DNA of 64,000 nt from Theocolax elegans. Taxonomy: Eukaryota; Arthropoda; Insecta; Hymenoptera; Cerocephalidae. Positions within the stretch are counted from its first letter, which is position 1, and each line of letters opens with the position of its first letter. The notes under the pieces are model-generated. The model was given only the letters and a program-made list of their open reading frames with translations. It did no database searches and was not told the DNA's origin. Below, piece after piece: positions 34,901 through 48,317 of this stretch. A program made the position numbers and the translations under genes. The stretch covers positions 86,272,670 to 86,336,669 of the forward strand of contig CM047427.1 in assembly GCA_026168455.1 (NCBI GenBank). Reading direction: 5' to 3'.

Positions 34901-37900
34901 AATTAGGTATTTAATCTTTCGTGTCTAAGTATATTTTCCTTAAGATTTGTATTAATATGCATCGACGTAAAATTAGCAAATTACTACAGAATTTAATAAA
35001 AAAAAAATATTGCACTGAAATTGGATAAATTCGTAATGTTATTAATGTAAAACATCTTAGATCTCTATTCTATTTTATTTAATTAATAATCGAAGAGGAT
35101 ACCGGTAATTGTATAGAGAAAAGGTATAAAAGTGAGTAACAATAATTAAAAATACGTTGCAGGAAAAACAATACCGTAACCGATTGCATCATTTTAAAAT
35201 TCAGTGAATTGTGCCAGTTTATTTTCTGCTTGACAAAGTAGTTTGTTAGATTAATAATGACATCGAATCACAAGCTCTCATATAATATCATTGAGGAGTA
35301 TAATAACAATTGGACTATCATAACAATCGGATTGTAGAAAACATAAGAGCTCCCTTGAGAAAGGCTTCGTATATAAATTAGCATAACCGAGAGAACCGAG
35401 TGCTTGCAGGCTTTCTCTTTGTGTCTGGCGAGCGTTCAGCAGCGGCTGCTTTCCTCAGCTTCTGTCTCCTCTCGTGCGCGGCGAGACGCTGACCACTCGC
35501 CGTCAATTGCTTGTACTCAAACGAGAAAGTCCTATGTCTATACGTATGTAATATATACATATTTCCTATATATATATATAAGTATGAGTTTGAGTACACC
35601 GGTGACGAAATCCGTCGCGCGGCTATCAATTATCGTTGGCTGGCAGTGCCGTTTTATATACTTGCCACGCGGCTGCCGCCGCATGCATTTCCTAGTCAAC
35701 TTCTTAGAGGCTTTAGTACAGCTTCGAGTTCGCGATATACACGAGACAGCCCCGATGATTTTCAGTAAAACTGATAAACTGGCAATTCGAAATGGCAATT
35801 CGTGTGAAAATAAAGTAACACGGTCATTTTATTCTTTCAAAAACCTAACTAATTACGTATTAATAAATATTACATCAATTTTAAATGTAAGAAATGATTA
35901 AATCTAAAATTAATACTCTAAGTTTTTGCTCTAGCTATACAAATTTTACTATAATTTTGGCAATTTGTGGTGACAAACGACGTATTTCGTCTACTTTTGG
36001 TAAATAAAATAGCAAAGTTTCCTACCAGGATTATGGTCAAAATTAAATGGATTTTTAACTAGATCAATAATTTTTTAAATGGCGTTATAAATGACGTTAT
36101 ATACCTAAATAATAAAATCTATTAGTAGCAAAAATCGTTACGATGATATAATGCATTACAGAATGAATTAAAAAATTTAATAAATAATAAACCAAATATA
36201 GAAGAAAATTAAAAAATTGGATTGAGAAAAGGCTTGACATAAGTAAATCTAAAAAAAAATGTGATGATAAAATAATATTATTAAGAAATTAAACAATTGA
36301 TGGTTGTATTTATAATGGTTGAATTTATATTATTTAATTAGATTTAAGATATTCAATCTTAGATTTATGTACTGAAATGTTTTTGTATCTCTATTGGATA
36401 TTCGTTGGATGGAATGTTAAGATAAAAAAATGCAGTAAATAGTTTATAGACGAGAATAAAATGTATAAATATGTAAATTACTAAAAAACACTATTTACAA
36501 CAAAATATCTAAATGTAATCAAAGCCAAATGTATTATAATAGTTGTTGTTCCTTACATTTGGCATAAAAAATTCTGATCACCAGCGCAGTCACGGATAAT
36601 CCTGGATAATTTATATCCATAAAAAATAAAGAATAATCAAAATCCAATCGGTCATAGAAACACTTACCCCCGTAACCAAGCTGATTGTTTATCGCCTAGT
36701 TCCCGCCACCCACAACCGAAATTCGACAATAACCCTTCACGTGAGTAATATACAACCGCTGAAGCATTGTATGGTTTGCGGGGCGATAGCTCACGGAATT
36801 ACGGCGACAGGATCTTTCTCAATCGTAGTGCGGCTCTTGTACTGGTGGCTTTTCACTTCATTAAGGAGGGCTTTATCTCCATTATACGATCTAACGTACA
36901 GACTTACTGCGTGCGCTTACTACGTCGAAAAATCTCGAGATTATGATTCGTCCATAAATTTTGCCCGCGTGCGAGCGTGAGCTCTCTAAATTTCGCGCAA
37001 CGTCAGTTTGCTTTTCCTTGTCAAGTGTGTTTAACTTGCCTAGAAAAAAATCCCAATATTTTCAACGTATATCTCTAAATGTTAGTTTTATACAAAATAA
37101 TTACAATCCTGTAGATATACGCATTGATTTGTCATTCGTGTTGTTAGAAAGAAAAGGTTTTTATGTATCGTGTATCTATGCTAAATTAATAAATAAATCA
37201 GTTTTTTGCTTTCATTTAATTAACATTTCAGATTCAGATATCGTCACAATACGTTATAATCGCATATATAATTGCACCTCAAATTTACTAAACTATATGG
37301 ATTATTATTATACAATATTAATATATGTATACATATGTACATATGCATATATATACGCACACATAGACACATATTTTAAATTATTGCACTAATTAAATGA
37401 TAAATCTGCTATAAATCAGATAAGACACTCGTTATCTAACTTACAACGTAATAAGTTAATGAATAATGCTGGGTATCAATAAAAATTAATATCAATAATT
37501 CGAATCAAGATAAAAATTATATGAAAATAAGAGCGTAGGATTAAATCTTCTTAATTAAGCCAATTTCAGATTCAGCGTATTAAATACATAAATGTTTGGC
37601 ATACATTTAGAAAGTCGCCCTACCCGATGCAGTGCAGGTAATTGACTAAGCTGCTAACCGAGCCAATCCTGTGGAAGCTGTATAGCAACAAAAAAAAATA
37701 ATATATCGCTATAGCCTAGGTAAAAAATGAATAAACGAAGGCGGAAGAGTAGATTTTTATGATTCGAAATTAAAAATTTGTTATATACATATAGGTACGA
37801 CTAACGAGCGGGTGTATATGTCTGTGTGTGTGTGTACGTGTGTAAAGTTACACAAAAGGGGGAGCCAGTTTTCCAATGTACGTGCGCGCGTCAATCGTCG

Positions 37901-39000
37901 ATATATCGGTTTATTTATTGCGATCCGCGAAACGTGACGGTGGGGCTTCCAGTTTCTGAGTCAGAGTGCGGGCGTACGCGCGAGAATGTCGATTTGCCCT
38001 ACCGCGCAGGAGAGGTACGAGATTGAGTCGCGCTCGCGCGAGACCAAGATCTTGATAAATGCGGGATTTCGCTTGGAGATCTCTCGGACATGATTTTCGC
38101 TTTGGGGATCGCGTCGACGATCGTTGGGAGGTGTCATTTTTATAGCTCTGTCGTGCTAGATCGATGATGAAATTATTTCTTTTATTCTAACATTGGATAT
38201 AATTTTATTTGTTGATATATATATATATATATATACGTATATACACGTATAGACTGTTCGACTCCACTGTAACTATATACTTACCGTTAAGAGAAAGTCG
38301 AAAAATATGTCAAGACAATTTCATTTATATTTGCGGGTACAGAACGTTTCTATAAAATACACGTATTGACTTACATAAAATATTTCACTCGAACAACTGA
38401 TTTTTCATTAAATAAGTAACAACCTTATTTTTATTACAACCAATTTATGTAATTATTTAATGATACGACAATTCAGTCAAACTATGTTTGAATAACTGTG
38501 CAATAAAGTAACTATTTAAATTATTGATTACGAATAAATAGTATATTCATAAAATATATGTGTCTACCAGCCATTTCGCACTAATATATGCAAAGTGTAT
38601 TCTGTTATTAGTTCTATAAAGTTTATTCTATTTTCAACTTACAAGGACACTTTCAGGAATGCGGTTTATGGATTTTCTTTAAACTTTTTAAGAATATCTT
38701 TACAACACTTATTGAAAGTCATTTATAGTTATATTAATTAATTTCTATATAAATATTCAATCACCAGGGAATTCCAGCATTAATTAATACAAAATAACGA
38801 TTTTTAATTAATATAGAATTAAAATTTATTAGAATCACTACAAAATATAAGTGTACGAAAACTCAATTAAATCCGTACACACATTAATTTGTAGACCACT
38901 ATTTCTGAAATACTTTAAATCTTAATATTATAATAATATTTTTTTACGAAGTTAATGCCAAACAAACGACTACTTTCAGATTTGATAATCGCCAAAGTAT
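31987..39000. other. Unique segment, no supported gene
   Basis: CpG-rich islands at about 32040-32260, 32760-33110, 35390-35760, 36700-37010 and 37830-38130, separated by very AT-rich DNA. A cluster of TTAGG-like units lies at 32384-32403. The longest open frame in the window (35404-35901 plus, 165 codons) lies here but overlaps three other frames, runs through a TA tract and resembles nothing known. Small stems: TGTACTCAAAC (35512-35522) with its complement at 35588-35598, and GCCAAATGTA (36534-36543) with TACATTTGGC (36564-36573). A (TA)10 tract is at 38215-38235. Confidence 0.55.
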
Positions 39001-42000
39001 GTTGAGGGGTTCGACCACTATATACTTGTCGACGCTATAATTCAATCGTCCGATAGTACGATAAAAAAAAATGAAGTTACTAACCCGAGTACTCGTGCAG
39101 TTACGCGAGGAAAACTGCATTAAACATCGGGCGAAGCCAATAACGAGCCACGCGGGTTCAATTATAACCGACCACCGGCGCGTCGCGCGATCGAATCTCC
39201 AAGTTTTATTGCATAACGATGTGAACCATGATGCGATAATCGCGCGCGAGATATTCAAGAGATCGCGATACTTGGTATAAAAGATGTACAAGAGAACGTG
39301 AGCTGCTTCGCAATTTCGAGTGGTATATAAGAGTTACTTGCGCTTTGTAACCGTGCATGTAGATGTCTCTTTATCCAGGGTAAATAAACGGTGCATTCGC
39401 GATGTCATTAAGGTAGCCAAAACGAGAAAACCCGGAATATGGATGTGTACAGATGTGGTTGGACATACATGTATATGATGGAACGTTTTTCTACCTCGGT
39501 TTAGAGTTACATTCACTTTACCTACTTATTAGGGTATAAACTACTGTACGATTTTTTTCGGCTTCGTTTAGGGTTTTATGTTTAACAATTCTTGTATACT
39601 ACGTAGTAATAGTAAATATTAAATAAAATAGACTCTTTACGTAATCGTCAAAAAAAACTTTGTAAATCTTGTATACCTCGATCCTTATAAAAATAATTGA
39701 ATCAATTTGCGTATTTATTAGTTACAATATCACAAAGCACCACTCGCCAAAGTCGCAAATGAATCACCTGCACACGAGGAAATACGATTATAACGTGGTA
39801 TCAAGTGCGATTTCCAGATCGATCAGAAAAAAAACAAGAGGCGTGTATAAATTTTAACGTGCATAGCGTAATGATTTAATTCGACTGGGCAATTCGCCGT
39901 TACCACGATCAAATGGTAAAGGGGAAAAAAGGTTGAAATTTCACCATTGTTATCTCGCGCATCGTTGGAATTTACGGGGCCATTAATTGATCGCGTTTCC
40001 GCCCCAATATTTCAATCGAGCTCGCGTATTCATGTAAGCCATCGATATTGCGCCGCGCCTCTTGCTCCCGATATACGATCGCGACGAGATCATCCGCACG
40101 ATACTTAACCGCATAAATACATACAAGTCGGAGGCGCGCTCGCGCTCGAGATCTCGCGAGCACTTGCCGTTCCGCGCGCGCTAGCTTGTTAGCCCAAATT
40201 AGAAGGACTTTACAAGAAAGTGCACCGAGCGTAGGCGCCGCTCTGGATATATAAAACTAAATCATCGACCCTTATCGCTACGAGTGCGTATGGGTGTAAT
40301 TTAAAGAGGCGATTAAAATTGTGTTGCCTGTGTTACCACCAGTTAAATCGATGATCCAGGTTCATTTTTACTAGATTCCCATCATCTTACACCATGATTT
40401 CACGTTAATATTCACATTAATGGGTGTACACCGTTTTTTTTTAGTTTACGTTATCTTGAGATAGAGTATATATAATATTACATTGTTCTTTGACAAGTAC
40501 TCGTTTTACTCGAGGTAGATAATACCGGATATTTATTTTCCATTGGTAAACCTATTACAATTGATATATACAAAGTTGTAAAATTTTAATCTAAATTAAA
40601 CAACTTATTATACGGGCCATAAATAATTGGGCAAAAACTATAAATTCATTTTAGCCACGGATCAATTTAAATGATCAATGCTACTTGAATATTTGGTGCG
40701 TGCAACTCAAACGATCAAGTAGTCATTTGATAAATCGAGATTATCGACACCCCCATCGTTAATATCCCCTGCAATGGATTCTTGCGCAACAAAATATTTT
40801 ACCAAACGCATTACGCCTAATGTTACCCAGTTAATCAGCATTAGATTAAACGTAAACCTGAAAATGTAACGATGTAAAAAATAATTATATCTAAAAATAT
40901 CCAAGAATATTAAATAACATTAACGACAACCATAAAATCCACACTCACGCGGTCGAAGAATTTTATCACCCGCATAATTTGTACTCGCAACTCGCGTCTA
41001 TACATATATACATATACACGCACACGCACACGCACACACACGTGTCTCGGGAGACTTTGAAACGAAAAGGATTGGCGCGTATCTAACTCGCGTATCGGCG
41101 ATATAATGCGTTGGCTATCCACATCAAGAGATCACTCGAGGAGAGCCATTAATGAGCGCTTCGTCCACCCGTAATTATGAACAAAGTAAAGAGAGCGGTT
41201 CGCGAGACGTTATTACAGGGTTTGAGACATCGTCAATGGCCGTTAATGCGTGTTATTTATCAAGTTAAAGCCAGATGTACTAAAAGCACCTGTTGCACAG
41301 CTTCGTCGTGGTCTTTATTTTTTTTTTTCTTAACTTGACGTGGGTGAGTCGCGAGGTGGTTAATTTACGCGTTTTACCGTTGGCGATTCCAAGGTTTACT
41401 TCGATTTTACTCTTTGTGGGTGGAAGATGGAAATTTGAGTGGATAGATTAACTTGTAAATTAAATCACGTTAACTTAATGAATAAGTAAATAAACTGATG
41501 TACTGCACGTACTTGATAAACATATTGGTCAAGATTTATAGTCCACACTTTATACTCAATCAGACCAATTATAAAATGATTGCTAATTTTAATACCAGTT
41601 TATACAATTAATACAACTCTCAATTAAATTATAATTTAATTTTATTGAAAAATAATAGTTAAATGTATAGGTGGTAAATAAATATATAAATAATATCTTC
41701 TATTGTTTAAAATACAAATTATAACATTAATAAGCAACGCACGTGAAACTTTGTATGTCATTTTAGAAAATAAATTGATAGCATGTGTAGCATTATGTCG
41801 CACAGTTTGACCAACTAGAAATAAAAACTTATCGAGCCAATTAAATAGTCAAATCACACCTTCGTTCACCTATACAGCACGTACGTATTATCTAGGGAAA
41901 AATAAAAAAAAATAAACAAGAATAAATGTACCAAGATGTAAATCTAATATAATGTCTAGGAACTAGTTAATTAGCGCATGCAAAGAGCAGTAGAATTATG

Positions 42001-42766
42001 CATTTCCTACGTAAAATAAGCTTAACGACTATTCAGTTAGTCCCACAAATAACGAAATTTTATAAAACGCGACTTTCATTAAGGTTAAGCACGCATAATC
42101 ACAGGCCGCGAAAACCTTTCTCGTATACACCGATAAACAAAATCATTTTCCCGGTCGAACAAACGAATTTTTCCGGTCTACGGTTGCTTTCACATCGCCT
42201 TAAAAGCCTCTCCTCACGTGCTCGGTTGCGGAAAGGTTTTCAAAATTATTAGACATGCACGTATTACCGACCAAAGAAAAAGGGACAAGTCAGCAGCTGC
42301 ATTGATAGCAAAGCGAACCTTTACTACATATAATCCTGGTAGAAAACAATTATATCCTATCAAATGTTAAAAAATTATCTAGATTTAATTAAAAAAAAGG
42401 GTTATACAGTTACATGATTGATATTCTTAATTCAAAGGCAATTTTAAGTACGTACAATGATTTAACGGTTCATTCTTTTCGTAAATTGAAAGTACATAAA
42501 TAATGAAGATCGAAAAAAGGAGATAAAAACTCGCCAATTTTTTTTTTAAAATTTATTTCGCAAGGTTTTAATTACTGCGTTTCAAATCAAGATTGCTAAA
42601 TTTATTACTGTTGTACATGCAAACTGTAATCGTCATTCAATTTTACTGTATAACTTTGTTATTAAATTACTCGATCTTTTATTTTCAAGTGGATTTAAAT
42701 GACATATATGTAAATATCTATATACGCATATACACGCACTCACATACGCACACGCTGGACACGCAA

Positions 42767-42797
<31 letters not shown>

Positions 42798-44446
42798 AGT
42801 ATATCGGATTATATTTATAAATTATAGTTTAGATGGTTTAAAATAAAATTTACATTCTTAATTAACAGTATTAAAGTATTTGCACATGACTGTAAAAATT
42901 TTTCAGCTCAATTAACGTCAGAATCAATAATTCTATAAATTATTTATTGAATATTTTGAAGACTTATACAAAAACAGGTTCGCACATCATAAAATCTCGG
43001 TAATTTTTTGTAAAAATGTATGTGTATATATACAGCAGAAAATTAACGCAAAGATAATTTCGGAACGAGTAGTACTGTCTGGACTATGTATAATTATAAT
43101 GTACACCTCGTTTGATTAAAAGTCCAAGTTCAACTTTTAATTAAAACTGTAATAATTCATAATAAAATATAATTGTATATGAAAGGTTGTATAATTCAGA
43201 AATCAATTGGCAAATTACGAATTCGCAATTATTACTTACGCAACCAATAATTTGCAGTGGGGTGAGCGTCTATATAGAATATCGGAGAATGGAAATGGTA
43301 ATTGTTGCGAATTTAAAGTAAACTTTTTTAAATAATAATAATGGACATTATAGATAATTTTCTATAGAAGTGTATAATAATTTTAATATTCTTACTAAAA
43401 AATTGATTACCCCGGATTCAAAGTGTAGATTAACATGAATTATGCAATACTTATACTTAAAATTGATTTATAATTAAAAACGTCTAGTTTGTCTACAAAC
43501 TATGTACAAAGATTAATACGAAGTCTAAAATAAAAGTAAACTTAAACACATTTAAACTATATCGAAGGGAATTCTTTTAATAAATAGTTAGATCAATCAT
43601 TTTTCAAATTAAAATTAGAAGTAATAATTGTTAATTAGGTAGAATAAGAATTTTGACGTGATATTACCTTATCCCAAGCTCATAAACTAACATTTCCCAA
43701 AGTACTTATCGCGTAGAAGAAATAAACTTTGTTATCGACGTATATAGCGTAACAACTGGCACAAGCAGAAATAAAGAGAGCGATCTCGAGAGCGAGAGAG
43801 CCGGTGCGGGTGCGCTAAAACGCGTCGAGAGGGTATACGCCCGCGCCCGAGGCACACGCGCACGCAATCTCTTTTATACGCGCGCCCTGAAACAGGACAA
43901 TAAATCTCAATCATCGGTGGATTATTTTAGCCTCTACTCCATTATTCTCGCGTGCGAGATATGCGTATTATAAGTCGCTTTTTCTCCTCTGATTATCAGC
44001 GCGCGGCTTTTCGTAATCCTACAGCGACGTATGCGTTCGGCAGGTTGAATTCGCGATGAGGAAACGACGATTTCTCTCATTTATGATGTATTGACTGATA
44101 ACCCTGCTGCACTGCTGATTGCGAATGATATAAGCTTCGATTAGAAGTTGCTTTTCGTCCGAGCATTATAAAATATATACGGTAGCTATCGGATATGTAC
44201 AAATTCGAAAAGAATTTTCGAATCTGTGATATTGTTCCTTCCTTATTTTTCCTTTGAAAAAATTCGTTTTTTTGACTTGACTTTCTATCGTATACAGTCC
44301 GCATTCACCGTACTATTCAAGGAGCAGTTAGTTGTAGATTACAATAGGGCAATTATCTAATAATTATGTAGGCGGTAAACTAATGTGATATATCAATTCT
44401 ATTACCACGTTTTCCATCGTACGAAATGTATATAATTTGAACGTTG
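39001..44446. other. Unique segment, no supported gene
   Basis: CpG-rich islands at about 39040-39300, 39960-40250 (with GCTCGCG/CGCGAGC dyad at 40138-40161), 40940-41220 and 43740-44070; the remainder is AT-rich. (CACACG)n-type tract at about 41010-41043 and (CA)12-(TA)4 tract at 42767-42797. Open frames are below 90 codons. I saw no gene, mobile element or RNA gene. Confidence 0.55.
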
Positions 44447-45379
44447 AACTAAAATTTATATGGAGTTTTAATTAGTTGATAAATCAAGAGTTCAAAGCCG
44501 CAAGTACGATCGGCAGTAACCGAAAGAAAAACAGTTGCTTAATTCGAAACTAATAAACAAACTTACGGATCGCAAGCACGTCGGGACAAATGCATTGTTC
44601 GATAGCGTCGTGTGACATTCCCCGACGTAGTCGGTGCTCTTGGCGCCCAACTGTATCGCAGACCAGAGTCCGGACAAAGTTATACGTGAAACTCCCCCCA
44701 GCGTATTATAAACCTAGCGAATCGATTCTCTCCTACATTTGTCAACTGGGTGTCTCGCTTTCGCTCGCGCTATCGCCAAATGGAGAACTGGGTTATCGTT
44801 TTTATGATTGGAAAATTTTCGTGAGTCGGACCGTATTATCGCGGTGAGTTACCGCCATGGTCCAAAGTGACGTACTCCAGGCAACACCTCAAAATACTGT
44901 GGATTGTAGTTTTCTAAAGTTCCTGCTAGTATAATTTCATTTCTGATATATTTATTGCTTTTGATTTTCGACAATTGAATAGCCTGATCTTGGGGAGATA
45001 CTTTGCGCCGAGTTGTTTCTCTATTTATTCGACTGTTATTTAGGAAAGAGATAAAGTAAATGTTGCTTTCCTTTTACTATTTTCATTATATCCAGTTGTA
45101 TTTATACATCAGCTATATATATATATATAGATTAATATATTAATATTCGAATTTTGCGTAATGTTGAATCATATAATAGTGTAGCTAATTTTTAGGAAAA
45201 TTGTAGACTGTTCAATTTAAAATATTGAATCATTTTCACATATGAAAAGTTATTTTCCACGTTAATAAAAGTTTATTATTTCAAGAGAATTAGTTGAATA
45301 TTTCATTTATATATTTTAAAACTTTGAATATGGTTATAATCAATAAAAACCTTTATAGTAAAAAAAGGGTTGTACGATC
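44447..45379 (+). repeat. Direct duplication D, copy 1 (D1)
   Basis: Repeated from 45380. Both copies start AACTAAAATTTATATGGAG. The first about 420 bp are identical and CpG-rich (44500-44870; the 85-codon plus and 61-codon minus frames recur unchanged in D2), then indel differences appear up to the TA tract (45114-45129). After the TA tract D1 lacks the outer arm of the 46063 foldback element and instead carries about 40 bp resembling the sequence right of that element (ATATTCG ... GCGTAATGTTGAAT), then rejoins arm-like sequence ending GGGTTGTACGATCA at the seam. Confidence 0.9.
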
Positions 45380-46411
45380 AACTAAAATTTATATGGAGTT
45401 TTAATTAGTTGATAAATCAAGAGTTCAAAGCCGCAAGTACGATCGGCAGTAACCGAAAGAAAAACAGTTGCTTAATTCGAAACTAATAAACAAACTTACG
45501 GATCGCAAGCACGTCGGGACAAATGCATTGTTCGATAGCGTCGTGTGACATTCCCCGACGTAGTCGGTGCTCTTGGCGCCCAACTGTATCGCAGACCAGA
45601 GTCCGGACAAAGTTATACGTGAAACTCCCCCCAGCGTATTATAAACCTAGCGAATCGATTCTCTCCTACATTTGTCAACTGGGTGTCTCGCTTTCGCTCG
45701 CGCTATCGCCAAATGGAGAACTGGGTTATCGTTTTTATGATTGGAAAATTTTCGTGAGTCGGACCGTATTATCGCGGTGAGTTACCGCCATGGTCCAAGT
45801 GGACATACTCCAGGCAACACCTCAAAACTACTGTGGATTGTAGTTTTCTAAATTTCCTGCTGGTATAATTCATTTCTGATATATTTATTGCTTTTGATTT
45901 TCGACAATTGAATAGCCTGATCTTGGGGAGATACTTTGCGCCGAGTGTTTCTCTATTTATTCGACTGTTATTTAGGAAGAGATAAAGTAAATGTTGCTTT
46001 CCTTTTACTATTTTCATTATATTCCAGTTGTATTTATACATCAGCTATATATATATATATATGGGAGATTCCATGTGAAGTGATCCAGTTAAAAAATAGA
46101 TTTTGTTTTAATGTAGGAATCAGTAAAAAACTACTTGAATAGAGTGTAGCTAAATTTTTAGACCTGAATTACAATTAGTACCAAAGCTGTAGCCAATTAA
46201 AAAATCGAATTTTTCGAAAAAATTGATTTTTTGGCCATGTTTATCACTTAATAACTCAAAATCTAACAATTTTTCTTATATACATTAAATTTGAAAAAGT
46301 TTATTATTTCAAGAAGAATTAGTTGAAATATTTCATTTATATTATTTAAAACTTTGAATATGGTTATAATCAATAAAAACCTTTATAGTAAAAAAAAGGG
46401 TTGTACGATCA
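45380..46411 (+). repeat. Direct duplication D, copy 2 (D2)
   Basis: Direct repeat of D1. It runs through the TA tract (46047-46062) into the left arm of the foldback element and the shared end GGGTTGTACGATCA (46398-46411), after which the element continues uninterrupted. D2 is therefore the copy that has the element in its proper context. Confidence 0.9.
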
Positions 46412-47579
46412 AAAATATTTATCCATCCAAAAATCTAATTCATCGATGATTAATTACCTTCAAAATAATGCAAGTTTGAGTGCGGCAGAGCATTTCAGAC
46501 AAAGTTATGGTGTTTTTAGGCAAATTTCTTAAAAAAAGAGAGCGAATGCATTTATGAAAAAACAGACTAACCGTATACTTGCATTCAAACAATATGAAAC
46601 TATTATTCCTTAATTGTACTAAAATATACTATTTATTGTTAGTTACTGATACTTTTATTTAGTTTTTATTTAAGTCTGATACTTTTAGTTATACTTGTTA
46701 TATAATTGGATTTATTGGAATTATAAAAGTTTCAGGTATTTATCCAAGTATATAACAGGTATAACTGCTTATACCTACTGTTTTGTGTTTGTAAGCACTT
46801 AGAGATTAAAAAGTATCATACTTTTATTTAGTTTTTATTTAAGTCTGATACTTTTAGTTATACTTGTTATATAATTGGATTTATTGGAATTATAAAAAGT
46901 TTCAGGTATTTATCCAAGTATATAACAGGTATAACTGCTTATACCTACTGTTTTGTGTTTGTAAGCAACTTAGAGATTAAAAAGTATCAGTAACTAACAA
47001 TAAATAGTATATTTTAGTAATATTAAGGAATAATAGTTTCATATTGTTTGAATGCAAGTATACGGTTAGTCTGTTTTTTTCATAAAATGCATTCGCTCTC
47101 TTTTTTTAAGAAATTTGCCTAAAAACACCATAACTTTGTCTGAAATGCTCTGCCGCACTCAAACTTTGCATTATTTGAAGGTAATTAATCATCGATGAAT
47201 TAGATTTTTGGATGGATAAAATATTTTGATCGTACAATCCTTTTTTTTACTATAAAGGTTTTTATTGATTATAACCATATTCAAAGTTTTAAAATAATAT
47301 AAATGAAATATTTCAACTAATTCTTCTTGAAATTAATAAACTTTTTCAAATTTAATGTATATAAGAAAAAATTGTTAGATTTGAGTTATTAAGTGATAAA
47401 ACATGGCCAAAAAGTCAATTTTTCAAAAAATTCGATTTTTTGATTGGCTACAGCTTTGGTACTAATTGTAATTCAGGTCTAAAAATTTAGCTACACTCTA
47501 TGCAAGTAGTTTTTTACTGATTCCATACATTAAAACAAAATTCTATTTTTTAACTGGATCACTTCACATGGAATCTCCC
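46063..47579. mobile_element. 1.5-kb foldback element with GGGAGATTCC ends
   Basis: Left terminus GGGAGATTCCATGTGAAGTG and right terminus, its exact reverse complement, bound a 1,517-bp unit. Arms of about 590 bp (46063-46650 and 46989-47579) are near-identical, differing by scattered substitutions and one-base indels. The centre (46651-46988) is a duplicated segment of about 170 bp. Flanks are TA-rich (left (TA)n, right ATATAAT), so the target-site duplication is ambiguous: AT or ATAT would fit. No open reading frame of useful length, hence non-autonomous. A GGG start next to an A/T-only target occurs in several DNA transposon superfamilies; I do not assign one. A truncated right arm recurs at 48318-48641 because of duplication F. 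Confidence 0.88.
46651..46989 (+). repeat. Duplicated core at foldback centre
   Basis: Two direct units, 46651-46819 and 46820-46989, each starting ACTTTTATTTAG and ending TTAAAAAGTATCA. Each unit is also weakly palindromic: GATACTTTTA at its start mirrors TAAAAAGTATC at its end, and TATACTTGTTATATA mirrors TATATAACAGGTATA inside. They differ by two one-base indels. The units form the loop of the larger foldback. Confidence 0.93.
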
Positions 47580-48317
47580 ATATAATATCATACATATTCG
47601 CAAATTTATCGCGTAATATTGAATTATGAATTCATATTCCAATTAATAATAGTTGTTCTGCATAATTTGTATTATGTCTAGAAATAAATTGTACCTATTT
47701 GTAATCATATTTAATTACTACGCTAGCTAGTGTAGCAGGCTCATCAATTTCTTACTACAATATGAATAATAGTGTACTATAAAATTATTTTCAACGTAAT
47801 ATAATAAAATATAATTAATCAAAAACTAAATCATTGCAAATATATTAACGTTCTTTCGCGTCAAATACAATACATTAAAAAATGTTGAACGTACATCTTT
47901 TATTTAGTTAGGCAAAACAATGTATAGGTGTTTGTATTATTAATTTATATATGCATGTTCACCAAGTTTACATTGCAGTCTATAGAAGCCGGTAAAATTT
48001 TTCTGTGAGAATAACGCCATCAAATTTCTGTTATTAATATTACATTACAAATGAAAAGAAATTGAACAGAGAGCATTGCACAAGAGTTGGCTTGTTATTA
48101 GTGAAACCAATTACTTCTATTTATTATGCAAAACATATGCAGTGCCGAGTGCAGACACGTACACATATATACAAAGTTAGTAGGAGCGCGCGTGATTTTA
48201 TCGACTGGCTCGATCGATCTGCAGCTTGCACGCGGACTCGTTGCCCCAAATAATCCCTCCTGTATGTACCCAGCATTCCAAACTAAATCAATATCGATCG
48301 TAGCAACAATTTTGAAT
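47252..48317 (+). repeat. Direct duplication F, copy 1 (F1)
   Basis: About 1.07 kb repeated at 48318-49382. It comprises the outer 330 bp of the foldback right arm plus 740 bp of right flank. The seam shows ATA(AAGG) shared sequence. The first half differs between copies by one-base indels; the last 300 bp (CpG-rich, 48060-48300, with a 63-codon frame present in both) is identical. Confidence 0.94.

Noticed and set aside
35404..35901. Longest open frame (165 codons) as a gene
   Set aside because: Overlaps three other open frames, runs through a TA tract giving Tyr/Ile runs, and resembles no protein family.
44590..45780. Two identical 85-codon frames
   Set aside because: They are copies within duplication D; no family match and a minus-strand frame overlaps.
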